A stretch of 64,000 nucleotides of DNA. It comes from Austropuccinia psidii. Its lineage: Eukaryota > Basidiomycota > Pucciniomycetes > Pucciniales > Sphaerophragmiaceae. Shown piece by piece: positions 36,399-48,371 of the stretch. The position numbers and the translations under genes were made by a program. The notes beneath the pieces were generated by a model that ran no database searches, was not told the origin of the DNA, and worked only from the letters and a program-made list of their open reading frames with translations. Where the stretch lies: contig JALGQZ010000004.1 of NCBI GenBank assembly GCA_023105745.1, positions 10,504,451 through 10,568,450 on the forward strand, in the 5' to 3' direction. Each line of letters begins with the position of its first letter. Positions within the stretch are counted from its first letter, which is position 1.

Positions 36399-39300
36399 CT
36401 AAATATCATGAAATAACGGCTTTATCATTACAAGCAGTCCACATGACAGAGCTTTGTTATCATACAATCCACAGTTACCTTCTATTTCTTCTTCAGATAT
36501 AATCAAGTGTCCATCATCAAAACCAACAGCTTTATAAATATTGAGATACGGCCAATCTGGTAGAAAATTCACATCAATCTTCAAAGTTTTTAAAATCAGA
36601 AAGTTATTGTTCAGTATGCTAGATGGCTCAGAGACTTTGAAAATGCTATCAATAATACCAAATTGTCGTGAGTTGCCCCTCAGAAAACATATCACACTGT
36701 TGCTGATATTTTTGGATTCAGTTGAAAATATATTGTTCCCAATATTAATGTTTGAAACTGGAAAATACCAAGGTGAGACAATCCTTGAAGTGGGAGGACT
36801 TGTGGATTGCACGGTAGTGTCTAAGCTGATCCAATCAACTATTTCCCTTGTTGCATGAAAAGTCTGTAAGTACTCAACCAGGCAATCATAATTTTGTTGG
36901 TCATGGCGGGATGGCTTGTTATATTTATGGTGATTGAACATGGCAGGTGGCTGTGATTCGAAAAGCTGTTTTATTTCACATGGCACAGATGGGGATTTCA
37001 GCAGAACGGAAAGGTTGGAACATCGACAGATATGTTGAAGTAAGGTTTTATCTATATCATCTATTCAGAGTTGCAAAAAGTTAGTCTTATTCAGTTCAGG
37101 TGTTTAATCAATGTGAATATATTGATCTTATTAATTGACGTACATATCTTGTTATTTGTTGGCATCTTTGCAAATACTCCAATCAAGCGCTCATAACCCC
37201 ATGTGGCTGAGGCTTGTGCTGGGCCCCAACGTTGGAAGAGTTCGGGAATATGATCAGCAAGATGATGATTTGGTTTACTTTTCTGTTTTGGGAACAGGAG
37301 TTGATTGGAAAGGCGGAATTTTTTCCAATGTTCAGCAAATGCAGTCGCATCATCTATTGAAACAGTCCAGCTTGTGGCAATGTTGATATCACTAATCAAA
37401 TGGAATGTATTCTTGGCTAGTTCATTTGCAAGTTCTTCTGACTGACCCATTTTTCTTTGAGTGTTGGCAGATTGGTGTGCATCTAATGACATCTGTTGAC
37501 TGAGCATTAGAAATGGAATATAGACCTTATATAAGAGAGCCCATTCAGCGGCTTTTAAGCTACCATGAGAGGGGGAACCCATTTTGCAGGGAACTCTTGT
37601 CCAAGATGAGGGAATTATGGTCTCAGATATGATTTGTCGCAGATGCTCAAGAGCCTCACCCTTGATCTGGTGATCAATCAGTGCAGTGATATCCAATTCA
37701 GAGGGTATTTCAGAAGTGGGGATGTAATCGGCATCAAATGAAGGAATCTCCGCAGAACCACTAGATGGATGTTCTGTGTTAGGGGTGGGCATTGGGAAGT
37801 AGTTTTTTCGGGTGGAAGTAGTGGGGAGTGGCTCATTTATTATTTTTGCTGCGTCTCTTCTCAGGGAGCGGGCCTCTCTCAATGTGATTTTATCAAGAGA
37901 GCTGTTGGAGGTCTTGGAATCTGAGTCTGAACTGTTGGTGTCATTGGATTTCCTGCGGGACCTGAAGTAAATTTTTGATTTCGCCTCTGGAATGCACAAT
38001 TTGAAAGTTGCATGATCCTTCAAAATTCCAAGTATTAAATTATGCATTATGTCAAGATTAACCATTATGGTTGCATCCCAATACGGAAGGTCTTCCAAAA
38101 TTGAATATCGCACTCCATACTCAGAGAAAATTGCTTGTCTTTGTTGTGGGGTTTCCCGAAGCCATTTGGCAATGGTTGATTTATGACTTTGGTATGAGCG
38201 CATGTAGTGAAATTGAGGACCAATTTCTTCAATTTGAGCTTTGTGAATGGTGCAAAAATTACAAAAGTGGTTTCCTGAATGGGAAATAAATCCAGTAAGC
38301 TTGCGCATGGCAACCACATCCGCAATGGCTGTGAGGATGGCAACACGGATAAAGGATCCTGATGGACCTGTTGAGGTGGATGCAAAATGGTAACCTTGCC
38401 ATAGCTCTTTGAGCTCGTTGATGAGTGGCATTAATAGATAATTCAATTGAAGCGCAGTTGGCTCCTTCGGACCAGGGATGATTCCTGCAACATAGACATT
38501 CTCGGGCTTCAATCTTTCACTTGGGGGGAGATTAAGACAAATAAGCATGATAGGTCCAATGCTAGCCAACCGCGTTGACTTTCCATGTGCATTAAACCAG
38601 TCCACATATATGGAGAAGGCCAATGCACCAGGAATGGACATGAATGGGGGGTCATGGATATTTCTAGTGCCAGTGAAGCGTCTCCAGACCAATCCATCCC
38701 AGATGTCACGTTTTGGGGAATCTTTGCGAGTTTGGGATTGTTGATGTTGATGCAGAATGTCCATAATTCCAGCCTGCTGGAGAAATCTGGCAAGCCAATT
38801 TTTGAATGGTTGATAAATGAAATGTTTTGTTGGTATAAATTTTTGCTTCATGTTGGTGGTGTTTTGGGTGTGGGGTTCAGATGAATAGATGAATTTGCCT
38901 AATGATTGTGTGCAAGGGGGATCATGATCATTTGGGTCATTATGGCGTTGACAGTGGGGTTGGTCAGTTGTGACTGATTCAGTAAGGCCATTAAGAGAGA
39001 AACATTGAGGACAACATATATAGTTTTGAATCACTGGCTCCAATTGGAGATGTTAAAATATGGTACTCAGATCTTGAGGTATATGGAATGCAGGAGCGGG
39101 GGGACCAGCTGAGCTTGAGATACTGGACTTGATCAGCAGGTTCAGGGCGGGGTTGAGTATGCGTGAAGCCCTGCGGGGTAAATTATACCTTAATGATAGA
39201 ATGGCAGATATTATCATTCCTAGGTCTTGTGGGGGAAGGGTTTGACTGCCACTATATGGTTTCTGTGCAGTTGAATTGAGACCCGCTGGAGTTGAGAAAG

Positions 39301-39559
39301 TGCTTTGGGTCAAACGTGAATAATCAGCTGGGAAGATTTGATCCAATAGGATTTGTGGGCACCCAGATCCTGATGCAGAAGTAGGGATGTTTGGAAGAGA
39401 TTTGGGTGCAATGGTTGATTTGAGCTTTTTAATGTGCTGTTTATATTGGAAAGGTGTGAAGGCAACTCCAGGCCTATCACCCTCAGGGGAAGAGTGTGTT
39501 TGAGTTGAGCAGTGTTGACACATGCATATACGCATTGAGGAATAGGGCCGGGTTGTCAT
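36399..39559 (-). pseudogene. Tnp2-type transposase, copy A (two exons, one nonsense codon)
   Basis: Likely the DDE transposase that moves the element. Exon 1 is 39559-37144 and exon 2 is 37060-36399. The 83-nt intron (GTACGT...GACTAAC...AATAG) joins TNNKI to YDIDKTLLQHICRCSNL in frame, giving 1,025 codons. Tnp2 hallmarks visible are an N-terminal Cys-rich segment (ICCPQC, about residue 181), IYVDWFNAHGKS (about 318), NLPPSERLKPENVYVAGIIPG (about 345), HFCNFC (about 432) and LPYWDATIMVNLDIMHN (about 490). The Asp residues in DWFN and LDIMHN are likely catalytic. A TAA at 39053-39055 replaces a GAA retained in copies B and C. The frame is otherwise open, so this copy may move only if another copy supplies transposase. 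The end codon position is shared with copy B, with a different stop triplet. Confidence 0.9.
37061..37143 (-). other. Transposase intron, copy A
   Basis: Donor GTACGT, internal GACTAAC branch-like site, acceptor TAG. It is conserved in copy C; in copy B the acceptor is mutated. Confidence 0.75.
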
Positions 39560-40519
39560 TGTTGCAGGAATTGGGAGTACGGTTGGTTTGTGTATAAATA
39601 TCTATGGTTGATGTGAAAGTGTTTAGGAGTGTTATTAATTGGAAATAAAATTCAGTGATTATTTATGAAGGGGGTGATGATTTGAGCCAGGTGAGGATTT
39701 TATCCCATTTGTAATGGAGGATTAGCTGCAGTGGATAAAGTTTAACATGTCTCATCTGGATGGCAGAATTGGTTAGGCGTTTAATTGGGTAAAATGCCAT
39801 GCTGCTCAATGCTCATACATATTCTAGTTTATTTACACATTTTGATAGTGCGGGTTTGACCATTGAGGGGGTTCCATTAGTGAAGTGTTACCATTGAATT
39901 GAGGGGATTAACATTTAATCCATGTACGCTGGCACGCCATCGTACATGGTTTAAACCTTAATACAGACATAACTATATAACTCTATTACATAAGGGGTTG
40001 GAGTGCAGCTAAAGTCTTGGTATTTGGTTTGAGTGCGGCGGGCTTTGAATCAGTTGGAATGTGATTTGGATTTTCTTGCCTTTCGTGAAAAGGTGATGTC
40101 TCTTTTGTGGGTAAATCCTTCATGAATATACCCCTTTACAGATGTACAATGTTGTGGAATTTCAATGCATATATTGACAGTTTGGATAATTCACAAAATG
40201 TGACAATGGGGAGGCGGAAATGTTACCAAATATGATTACTTATGGATGATGGGTCCCCTTTCAGATCAAGGAAATATCACATTATATGCTGGTAGGCCGT
40301 GCACGGTTGTTTCCGACAAAAGCGGAGGAGCTCAAGAGGAGGCAGGGAGGATTCTCCTCAAAAGAGTCTTATCCGACTTCCACACAACACTTAGTTCCAA
40401 CTATTCATAGAATTTCTCTATTCTAAATTTGAAAAGATTTCATCTCATATCACTCTATTTTATCATAATACTGAGGTGTTTTATCTAGTTAAAAATATTA
40501 GTGTACTTTTTCAGCCCTT
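39560..40519. promoter_or_regulatory. Divergent promoter region, transposase / gene 2
   Basis: 960 bp between two divergent starts. It contains palindrome P1 (39921-39948) and a strongly conserved block at about 40080-40260. TATA-like AT-rich patches are common, but none can be singled out. Confidence 0.5.
39921..39948. repeat. Near-palindrome P1
   Basis: Arms CATGTACG and CGTACATG, core GGCACGCC. It lies 362 bp upstream of the transposase ATG and 572 bp upstream of the gene 2 ATG. Confidence 0.8.
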
Positions 40520-42580
40520 ATGTCATCTTTCAAGTCACATAAATCCCGTTCAGGTTCTGTTCATGACTCAAATAGTGAATCTAGCATAGAATATGTTCAA
40601 ACACAGTCATCATTGAGTCCCAACATTCCTCTCACAACCCCTATCGCATCCTCAATGAATGTATCAGGTCTTAACATTGATGTGGGCAATCCAAAGGCTC
40701 CAACTTCAAGCTCTTGGTCGATCCCAAATATTTCCGTCACTCCAATTCCCCCGAATCCCACTAATACACAAATTCATGTGTCTCAGGGGCCAGAAGGCAC
40801 ACCTCAAATCTCCTCACACGCTAATCCCCAATCAAAATTTCCACGTGAGTTCCTCCTTAATCCCGGTCGGAATCCAGTCGCATCCCAGGATCCCTTTGGC
40901 CAAAGTAAACAGCCAACCCTAAATATTCCATCAGGATCTCAGGTTCATGTGGGTGATGAAAGGCGCGTGGATGGGGGGCGACAAAAAAGACCTTTGGAAA
41001 ATGCATCTTGGAGCGGTCTGTCGGAGGGAAATCCAGTATTGACGCTTCATCAAAGTAAGTCATTTGAATTTTGGAGTAGAAACTTATTCACAATTTGATA
41101 TGTTTGTTTCATGGGTTAGATATGGCACCTAAAGGCAAGTCAGTCCGATCTCAGGAGCCAATTGAAGATCGTGAGGATGACCAGTCTTCATTAATCTTTT
41201 GATGTGTTAACTGATGATTTGCATGGCAGGGGATGAACTTTATGCGTCTTCACCTCTGGTCCATAAAGAGAAAGTCACTGGACGTCATCATCCATATGCC
41301 TCCAAACCAAGAACGGGTCATGCCAGTACATCAAGAGAAAGAATTGTGGATGATGAGGATGAGAACATGTCTCCGACTCAAAGTGAAAGAAATGATAAAC
41401 CAAGGAGGGACAATTTCACAGCGCATGAGCAAGGCACTCAATCAAATAGTGAGTTCACCCATCCTCAGCTGGGCCTTGCCCAGAGTATGCTTGAACAATC
41501 GGAGGTCATACAGCAAAGGAACCAGGCCTGCAAAGCTCACAATGTGGCGAAACGTGCAAGCCAGAAGGAGCAACAAAAATGGCTGAAGGCAGAACTTCCA
41601 GAGAATGTCCATGGAATGAGATCAGCAGTACACGCACATTGCCTGTTCCTACTCAAAGTTAGGGATAAGGATTTTTCCTCACTACCAGCACCACCCAGCA
41701 CAGAAGAGCGTGAAATTGCAATTCAAGTGGCTGGTCATCTCGGTTATGTCCCCGAGGATGTTTTCAATGACCCATCAACACAGGTTCAGTCTCAGGGTTT
41801 CCAAAGCTACTGCGAAAATGAGCTCCACAAGCTAGGACTAAAGCGATTCACTTGGGACTGGGAGAGCTCATGGCAACATCCCTTCAACGAGCTGATGTCT
41901 ATGGTGTTTTACCGTACATTCCGTCTCGCACTTGTCAGCACTGAGTATCATCACTACTGTTGGAACAAGGATCATAACAACTATGGGGTCGTGGCGGCTT
42001 TAATGAAGCGATATTTCACTTATTTGAAAAGAGAATGGAAGTCTATTCAAAAGGATGCGGAGTATTTGGTAAAAAAGAGAGAGAATCAAAAGCTCGCGAA
42101 GATTCGTCAAAGGGTTAGTTAATGTATCTCTTCTTCATTGTGAGCAAAGACTGATGATGATCTACTTCATTATGTGCAGACCTGTGAGCGCCGTCGTGAA
42201 TGGTGTGATACGGCTAATTTTCCCATTCTAGCATCACAATTCAATGACCCTCGAGTATGTTCAGATACTGAGGAGGTACTGGAAAATGGCCGTCAAGTTT
42301 ACCGCAAAGTGGGATTACGCTGGCGCTCCCAGTTATTTAATGATTTGGTATTGAAAATGGATAGAGACATAGAGTTTTGTAATCGGATTAAAAAAAGGGT
42401 AAAAAAACTATTGATAGATTGCCAGAATTACGATCGACAGATGATGGTGATATTCCGGAGGGCCTATCATTTCAGGTATTTGATCAAGATTGGCTCAAAG
42501 GCTGTAGTAAGATGCAGACTAGCGCCCTCAAGATACTTGACATGCCAGTTATTAGGCCTAATGGTGATGCTCTGCAATAA
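40520..42580 (+). CDS. Unrecognised rust-type cargo protein (gene 2), apparent -1 frame change
   Basis: I do not know its function. Exons are 40520-41054, 41120-41170, 41230-42113 and 42180-42580, all with GT-AG introns of about 59-66 nt that keep frame. The first 180 residues are Ser/Pro-rich and probably disordered. The middle (about residues 330-490) has FYRTFRLALVSTEYHHYCWNKDH and a basic stretch KREWKSIQKDAEYLVKKRENQKLAK, resembling large families of uncharacterised rust proteins. In exon 4 the plausible continuation (IDRLPEL...FQVFDQDWLKG, ending GDALQ) is in the -1 frame, entered at an A7 run (42401-42407, in register as A AAA AAA). Copy B keeps the same A7 and the same open -1 tail, which argues that the tail is real. 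Whether this is ribosomal slippage or an old indel is open. Confidence 0.65.
42401..42407 (+). other. A7 slippery run at the gene 2 frame change
   Basis: The zero frame reads GTA AAA AAA CTA, so the run is an A_AAA_AAA heptamer of the -1 slippery type. Just upstream the -1 frame has a TAA, so entry to the tail must occur here or within a few codons. The run is identical in copy B. Confidence 0.5.
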
Positions 42581-42887
42581 CTTAGTAATTTGTCACGGTA
42601 TAGTACTGTGACAAATTAAGATTTTGTGAATTATTTGTGCAGGTGTAATAAAATCTGATTATTATCTCTTAAGGATGCAACAACTTGCTAAATATGTTAG
42701 AATATAGACAATATGAATTGAAATGTATCACCGTCTCCCTTAGCAATAATACTCTATTCCTCATTTTCATTGAGGAAATATTGAAGAAGTTCGATCCAGC
42801 TCATGGTGTTCATAATTGTGGACCTGTGCCAGAGTCAACAGGAGTTATCAACTTTGTCAAACACAAATTATATAATATCAGTAAGGC
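42581..42887. other. Gap between convergent gene 2 and SNF2 genes
   Basis: 307 bp, AT-rich, expected to hold both 3' ends. A plus-strand open frame (42685-42930) is antisense to the SNF2 end and not conserved as coding in copy B. Confidence 0.5.
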
Positions 42888-45320
42888 TCACGCAGTTAAT
42901 GATTTTTTCTTTTCTTGGACCTATTGGTGATTGGAATATGGCATTCCCATAAGGAAGGATTTCAGAATAGTAATACAATCAAGTGAAAGATGAGCTTGAA
43001 AGGTACCTTCCGCATGTTGACTTCAACTGAATGAGGAGTGATATAGTGGATGACCTGTACAGGTTGTTGTTGGCCAATACGATGTAGACAATCAACAGCC
43101 TGAGCCTCAATGGCTGGGTTCCAATTGGGCTCCTGGAAATGTGGATGTCAGGGTCCGAAAATCAGGGGAGAATTTTGGGGGGCCCCTCACCATTAAATAG
43201 ACTATATTAGCACAAGTTATATTGAGGCCAGTTCCAGCCGCGGCAATGGATGCAATGAGTACTTCACATTCAGGATTATTGAAGAAATTCTCAAGCGCCT
43301 TGTCCTGCGCTCGTGGTGTAATTGTTCCATCAATTCGTGCTGAAAGGATAGAGTGATGGGCAAGAGCAATACCAATTCTACAATATAAAAAAGTCAGATG
43401 GAGTCAATTGGTAATGGATGCATATTAGAATTAACGCACAAATCTAGAAATTGGGTCCATTGGGTATAAACCACCGATTTCGTCGGACCACACCTTGTTT
43501 GTTTGTTATTCATTAAGCTTTGTAGGAGGTGTGCAATTTTACTACTCATCATGCATGTTTCCACATCCACAATAGTTCGTGTGATTCTTGGGGAGTTATC
43601 CTGAGTGCTCCTGCCCTCGGGGTCTTCCAACTCCGCCTCCGCAATTGTGTTAAGCATGATGTGATGGTTACAACATATTCGCAGCTTATTAATATTTCTG
43701 AAAAACTCTCCTGATCCTTTGCTTTTGGCTGATAGGAATTCTTCATATAATGTGGAATATTCTTGCTGCATGGTTGGGTTGAGTGGGAGCAGCTCATAAT
43801 GATGGCTAATAGTGGGGAGGGATTCAAGATGTGTGGTTTTGGTGTGGCGCAAACTTAAATGCCGCAATGCCAAATGCAAAATATCATTGCAACCTTTTGA
43901 AAGACTACTCAGGATGAATGGTGACCAGTTATCTTGATCGGCGCTCTGGGGTTGAGTGATGAATGATATTATGCCCAAAAGGTCATAAATGGTGTTGTGA
44001 ATAGGTGTGCCCGTTAAACATATTCGACGGGATGAAAGGAGGCTATTAATGGCACGGTGAGTGGCAGTGTATTGAGAGCGAATATAGCTATAAGAGGGGG
44101 CAAGGGTTATTGGATATGAAAGGTAATTTGAATCATTTAAGCGCAGCCACTCACTGTGCTTCATCCAAGATTATACGATGCCAATTGATTTGAAAAATGA
44201 ATGATGTAGATGGATTGGTTTGCTTAAATTCTTGGGTGATAGTATTGTAAGAAGTGATGATGATATCATATTTTAAAATGTCGGCTTGGGATAATGAGTT
44301 ACGAGTGGGACCATGGTAGATTTTGGAATGAAGCGCGCCAGCCTGAGCATGCTTGGATATTTCTGATTGCCAGTTGGTAATTAAGCGAGGGGGGCAGATG
44401 ATCATGGTGGGCGTGGAGCGATGGGGGTTTGCAATCATCCGCTCCTTGGAGGTACCAATTAGAGCAATGGCCTGAATGGTTTTACCTAATCCCATATCAT
44501 CCGCAAGCAGTCCTCCAAGAGGGGTATTGGTCGAAAGGGATTCAAATGAGCTAACGACCTTGTTTGTAATGATGTGCCTGGCATTAAAAGTGGATCCTGG
44601 GGGTGAGGTTGCCCAAAGGTTACGGGCTGATTGGCCATTGGGGATTTCTCGATCCCAGAGAAAAGCTAGCCCGGTCTTTTGATGAGGGAGGAGGGGGGTT
44701 TGAATAATGGAATGGGGCGGGGTCATCATGGGGAGGTCTGATCCACTGGGTAATTGTATCAGTTTTTGCTTGGAAATCAATGATGAAACAGCAGGATATG
44801 AAGCAGGCGTCGAGGTTGAAGCGGGAAATGTCGGAGTAAAGAGTTGACATTGACTATGAGTAGTACAGTCATATTCTTTGGGCATTTTAAGCTTGAAATC
44901 TTGTGTTCGAAAGATTTCCATTATGAATAAAATGTTTGGATACCATGTGAAGAACATCAATGCCAGATTGGGTTTCTGAGATGAGGAGGGATCATTGGCA
45001 TCAGTCATAAATACTCCCTCAACAAATAATATTTGAGTAGGATTGGATTGGCAATTTTCAATCCATGCCCCGCCAGGACCACAGTGCATGAACGTTTTTG
45101 GTGCCCCAAGGAATGGTATCAACGTTTGGGAAAGGGTTCCCGGGAGAGAGCCAATAGCATGCTGGTGATTGGGGAGATATACGAATATGTTGTGTTGATT
45201 GTGCCATAGGATAATCCAAGAACCTAAGTGGGAATTCTCAGGCTTTAAGGTTATATCACTATTTATTTGAATACCAATATTAATCATCCCAATGCAAAGT
45301 GGTTGTGAAGGGGTTGACAT
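42888..45320 (-). CDS. SNF2-family (RAD5/RAD16-like) ATPase, cargo of copy A
   Basis: Five exons (45320-44155, 44087-43440, 43377-43191, 43132-43007, 42920-42888) give an open 719-aa product. Splicing is supported because each junction completes a known motif. Exon 1/2 makes ILDEAH from CA|C, exon 2/3 makes QWTQFLDLIGIALAHHS, and exon 3/4 joins ANIVYLM to EPNWNPAIEAQ. Helicase motifs are DMGLGKT (about 275), DEAH (about 386), TGTPIHN (about 415), KLRICCNHH, RIDGTI, AAGTGLNIT and EAQAVDCLHRIGQ (about 680). These are typical of nuclear DNA-dependent ATPases that move along chromatin or DNA. No RING or HIRAN domain is seen, so it is shorter than RAD5 or HLTF. The usual Arg in DRLHRIGQ is Cys. 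It may open chromatin for the transposase or the dioxygenase; that is inference. Confidence 0.9.
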
Positions 45321-45820
45321 GATGGCTATTTTAAATTATTTGGGGACAGTTGGGAATTATATGATCGGGAAGGGTTAGCTAAAGGGAATGAAGAGGAATA
45401 AGCGCAGGTGGGGAACTTATATGAGTGGCAGCAACAGGCCAAAAGGGGGATGGCCTGTGGTTACGTGCATGGTCTTGATGGAGGTGGGCCTCTTGGGCTC
45501 ATAATTTTCATATCCGATTTGGGGCATATATCAAGGCAAGGTGGCCAAAATGTGGGTGCACCGATATGACTGCTGGATCTGCAGCAAGTTACAAAACATT
45601 TGGTGGAACAAGGTTGACATTAGCACATCCGAAATTGGGTGGGTTGTAGCAACTTATTGTGGAGGGCATATTAGAGGCATGCAGTCATGTTCGCTGGTGT
45701 GACAGCAAACAATGAGCGTATCCTCCCCAGGTTAATTGTTCACATGGACCTACTGGGCAATGTTGGCAGTTTCAAAGGGCAATCTCACTGTGGGGATGTT
45801 TGTGTGTGGGCGGGTGAGAT

Positions 45821-45846
45821 ATGTTCGGTGGCATGCCACCGAACAT
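45821..45846. repeat. Perfect 26-bp palindrome P2
   Basis: ATGTTCGGTGGCA is followed by its exact reverse complement. It lies 501 bp upstream of the SNF2 ATG. In copy B it is nearly intact, with CpG losses. Confidence 0.95.
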
Positions 45847-47050
45847 GACTTTGGTTTTGCCTGAAGTTTTTTGCTGACTGATGCATACTGGGCTTTCAGG
45901 GGGGAATGTGTGGGATGATCAAAGGGGGCGCCAGCCGTGAGCCGTGATCCACATATACATTCACCCCTATGGCATTTGAGGCGGGTACTAATCCACCGAG
46001 ATTGGCATCCGGGTCTTTGCCTCACGCGCGTACAGAACTCCGGAGAAAGAGGCCACATGCCCAAGGGATTTTTTGGCTGCAAGCCAGGTGCCACAACTTG
46101 CGCGGGGCGTGTGAGAACGTGAAGAAAATGACCCTCGGTGGGAGATACCCACGCAAACATGACCAGCCTCAGCAATCATAGGCTGGGATTGTTATTCTAA
46201 TGTGGATGAGGCTGAAGCAAATCCACACTGATTGGCCTCAGGTTTCCACGCGCAAGCGGGTGAGCGTCTGCAGTCAAGCTGACAACCCGACCAAGAAAAT
46301 AGGCAGCTGGAAGACTAGCAGTAAAATGTCTTCCAGGCGTGTGCAAGTTGCCTGCGTATGACCCATTGGGGGTGCGTATGAAAGCGTGTGGCTGCCCGAC
46401 AATGAACAAGCGGGCCAGTCATTGTTTGCCCCAACAATGGCACCGGAGTGAATCAACTCTTTGTGTATGACCCAAATATTAAGTCATCCCATTATGACCC
46501 ACTTACATTCACTTGGATTACATGCGCATCTGTGCCGTAGTTAGGCAGAGCTGTCCAACAAGGTGCATCAAAGGGATGCAGGTGAGAGATATGACTCGAT
46601 GGCTTGACGTGATTGCATGTTACATTGTTGAACAGCTTTTTGCTCTGCCCTGCAGTACACATTTACAAAGGTGTACTGCGTACTACAGTGTCGACTGTCC
46701 TGTACAGATCAGGAAGGTGTAATACTACTTGAGCCTGCATGCATATAGCAAATGTGCATGCACCTTCCGATCGTTTGCATTTACGTAGCTCATGTGCCAC
46801 ATGCTCAGCATTGCGTTTCACCCGATTTGCACACGCAAGCTGAGCATGTCATGGTCAAAAGCACCGTGTGAAAGTGCTTAGTAAAGCCATGGAATGAACT
46901 AATTCTACAATAGCTCACTGGAAGGCTCAGTTTGGAGCACTTCACCAAAGCGTGTGAAATGCTGCACCTGGCTGAAATGTCATCCGATGCTGTGCCAAAT
47001 GCTCAGAGTGCGCGCATACAAAAACGACTGAGCAATGGCTCAGCATGATG

Positions 47051-47796
47051 CATTTGATATTGTTATATCTATAGTTCAATCACTGTGCAATTAAAATGTT
47101 CAGCCACTGAGCATTTCAATTATGACCTGAAAGCAAACCTGAGCAATGGGTCGAGGCAAGCTCACGCTGTATTCACTTGTCTTACAGCCCCCCCCTTTGT
47201 TCACATACTATTACCAGGCCATATGGCCGGTAATCTCGCCGCGGTCACTTGTGACCAAATGCACCGGGTGCTTTTCTGCATGGGTCACTTGTGCATTGCA
47301 CCCAAAATGCACATTCAACATGGGCCTCACGACCACCCTCCTGGGTAATCGGGTGGCAATTTAAGGAAACAAAGGGGATTTGACTCAGCTTGACAATTCA
47401 ATAAATTGCAATACTCAGCGGTGCATTTGATCTTGTTATATCAATTGTTCAATTACTGTGCAATTCCAATGTTCAGCCACTGAGCATTTCAATTATGACC
47501 CAAAAGCAAACCTGAGCAATGGGTCGAGGCAAGCTCACGCTGTATTCACTTGTCTTACAGCCCCCCCTTTGTTCACATACTATTACCAGGCCATATGGCC
47601 GGTAATCTCGCTGCGGTCACTTGTGACCAAATGCACCGGGTGCTTTTCTGCATGGGTCACTTGTGCATTGCACCCACAATGCACATTCAACATGGGCCTC
47701 ACGACCACCCTCCTGGGTGATCGGGTGGCTATTTAAGGAAACAAAGGGGATTTGACTCAGCTTGACAATTCAATAAATTGCAATACTCAGCCAGAC
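47051..47796 (+). repeat. 373-bp tandem duplication in copy A
   Basis: The block beginning CATTTGAT(A/C)TTGTTATATC and ending TTGCAATACTCAGC occurs twice head to tail with an offset of 373 bp. Copy B has one copy near 13560-13925. It contains CTGAGC motifs and lies about 0.6 kb before the zinc-cluster gene. Confidence 0.88.
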
Positions 47797-48371
47797 CCCC
47801 ATTGTTCTTCTGCCTCACGCGAGCATTTCACTTCCCAGTTGCAGCATTCGCTGAGACTCAGCTTCAATTTTGCCCACACGCCTTGAAGCTGAGACTTTTG
47901 TGGCTGCTGAAACTGCTGAGATCGTCACAGCTTCACCATGGTATAAAAGACCATCTTCACACGACACGCACTTCACTTTCTCTCTCACCCGCTCCACTTC
48001 GTTCAACCTCACCCGCGTTTGTCCTTCTTGTGCGTATTCCCCCTCGTCTTCCTGCCTTTCCAGTCTTTTCTTTCGCACTCGACTAACCCCACTCCCCTTC
48101 CTGCTCGCTTTTTGTTTTTCCTGCTAATACTTTCAGAACCCCACTTCTATCTACTTTGTACGTTTTCTCCAAATAAGCTTTTGTCAACATTATGATCCAA
48201 TATTAATAATTTCCTTTCTTCACGACTCTCTTCTAGACTTTTAAAAACCTCCTACTAGCGCTTTTTTAATTTGAATTCCGTTTTAAAATTATAAATCATC
48301 GTATGTCTTCCTTTTCTTCCTTGATTGCTTACTTTCTATTCAGTTACTAACCTGTTTTGATTTGTTTTTAG

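Larger units (their letters stand above)
45321..48371. promoter_or_regulatory. Long divergent region, SNF2 / zinc-cluster gene
   Basis: Three kilobases without a supported gene. It contains palindrome P2 (45821-45846), a dense set of CTGAGC/GCTCAG hexamers from about 46800 to 47930, and a 373-bp tandem duplication (about 47051-47796). Pyrimidine-rich sequence from 47940 ends in TTTTTAG directly before the zinc-cluster ATG, consistent with a 5'-UTR intron. Confidence 0.55.

Noticed and set aside
42685..42930. 81-aa plus-strand frame after gene 2
   Set aside because: Overlaps the antisense of the last SNF2 exon and is broken in copy B; no sign of coding constraint.
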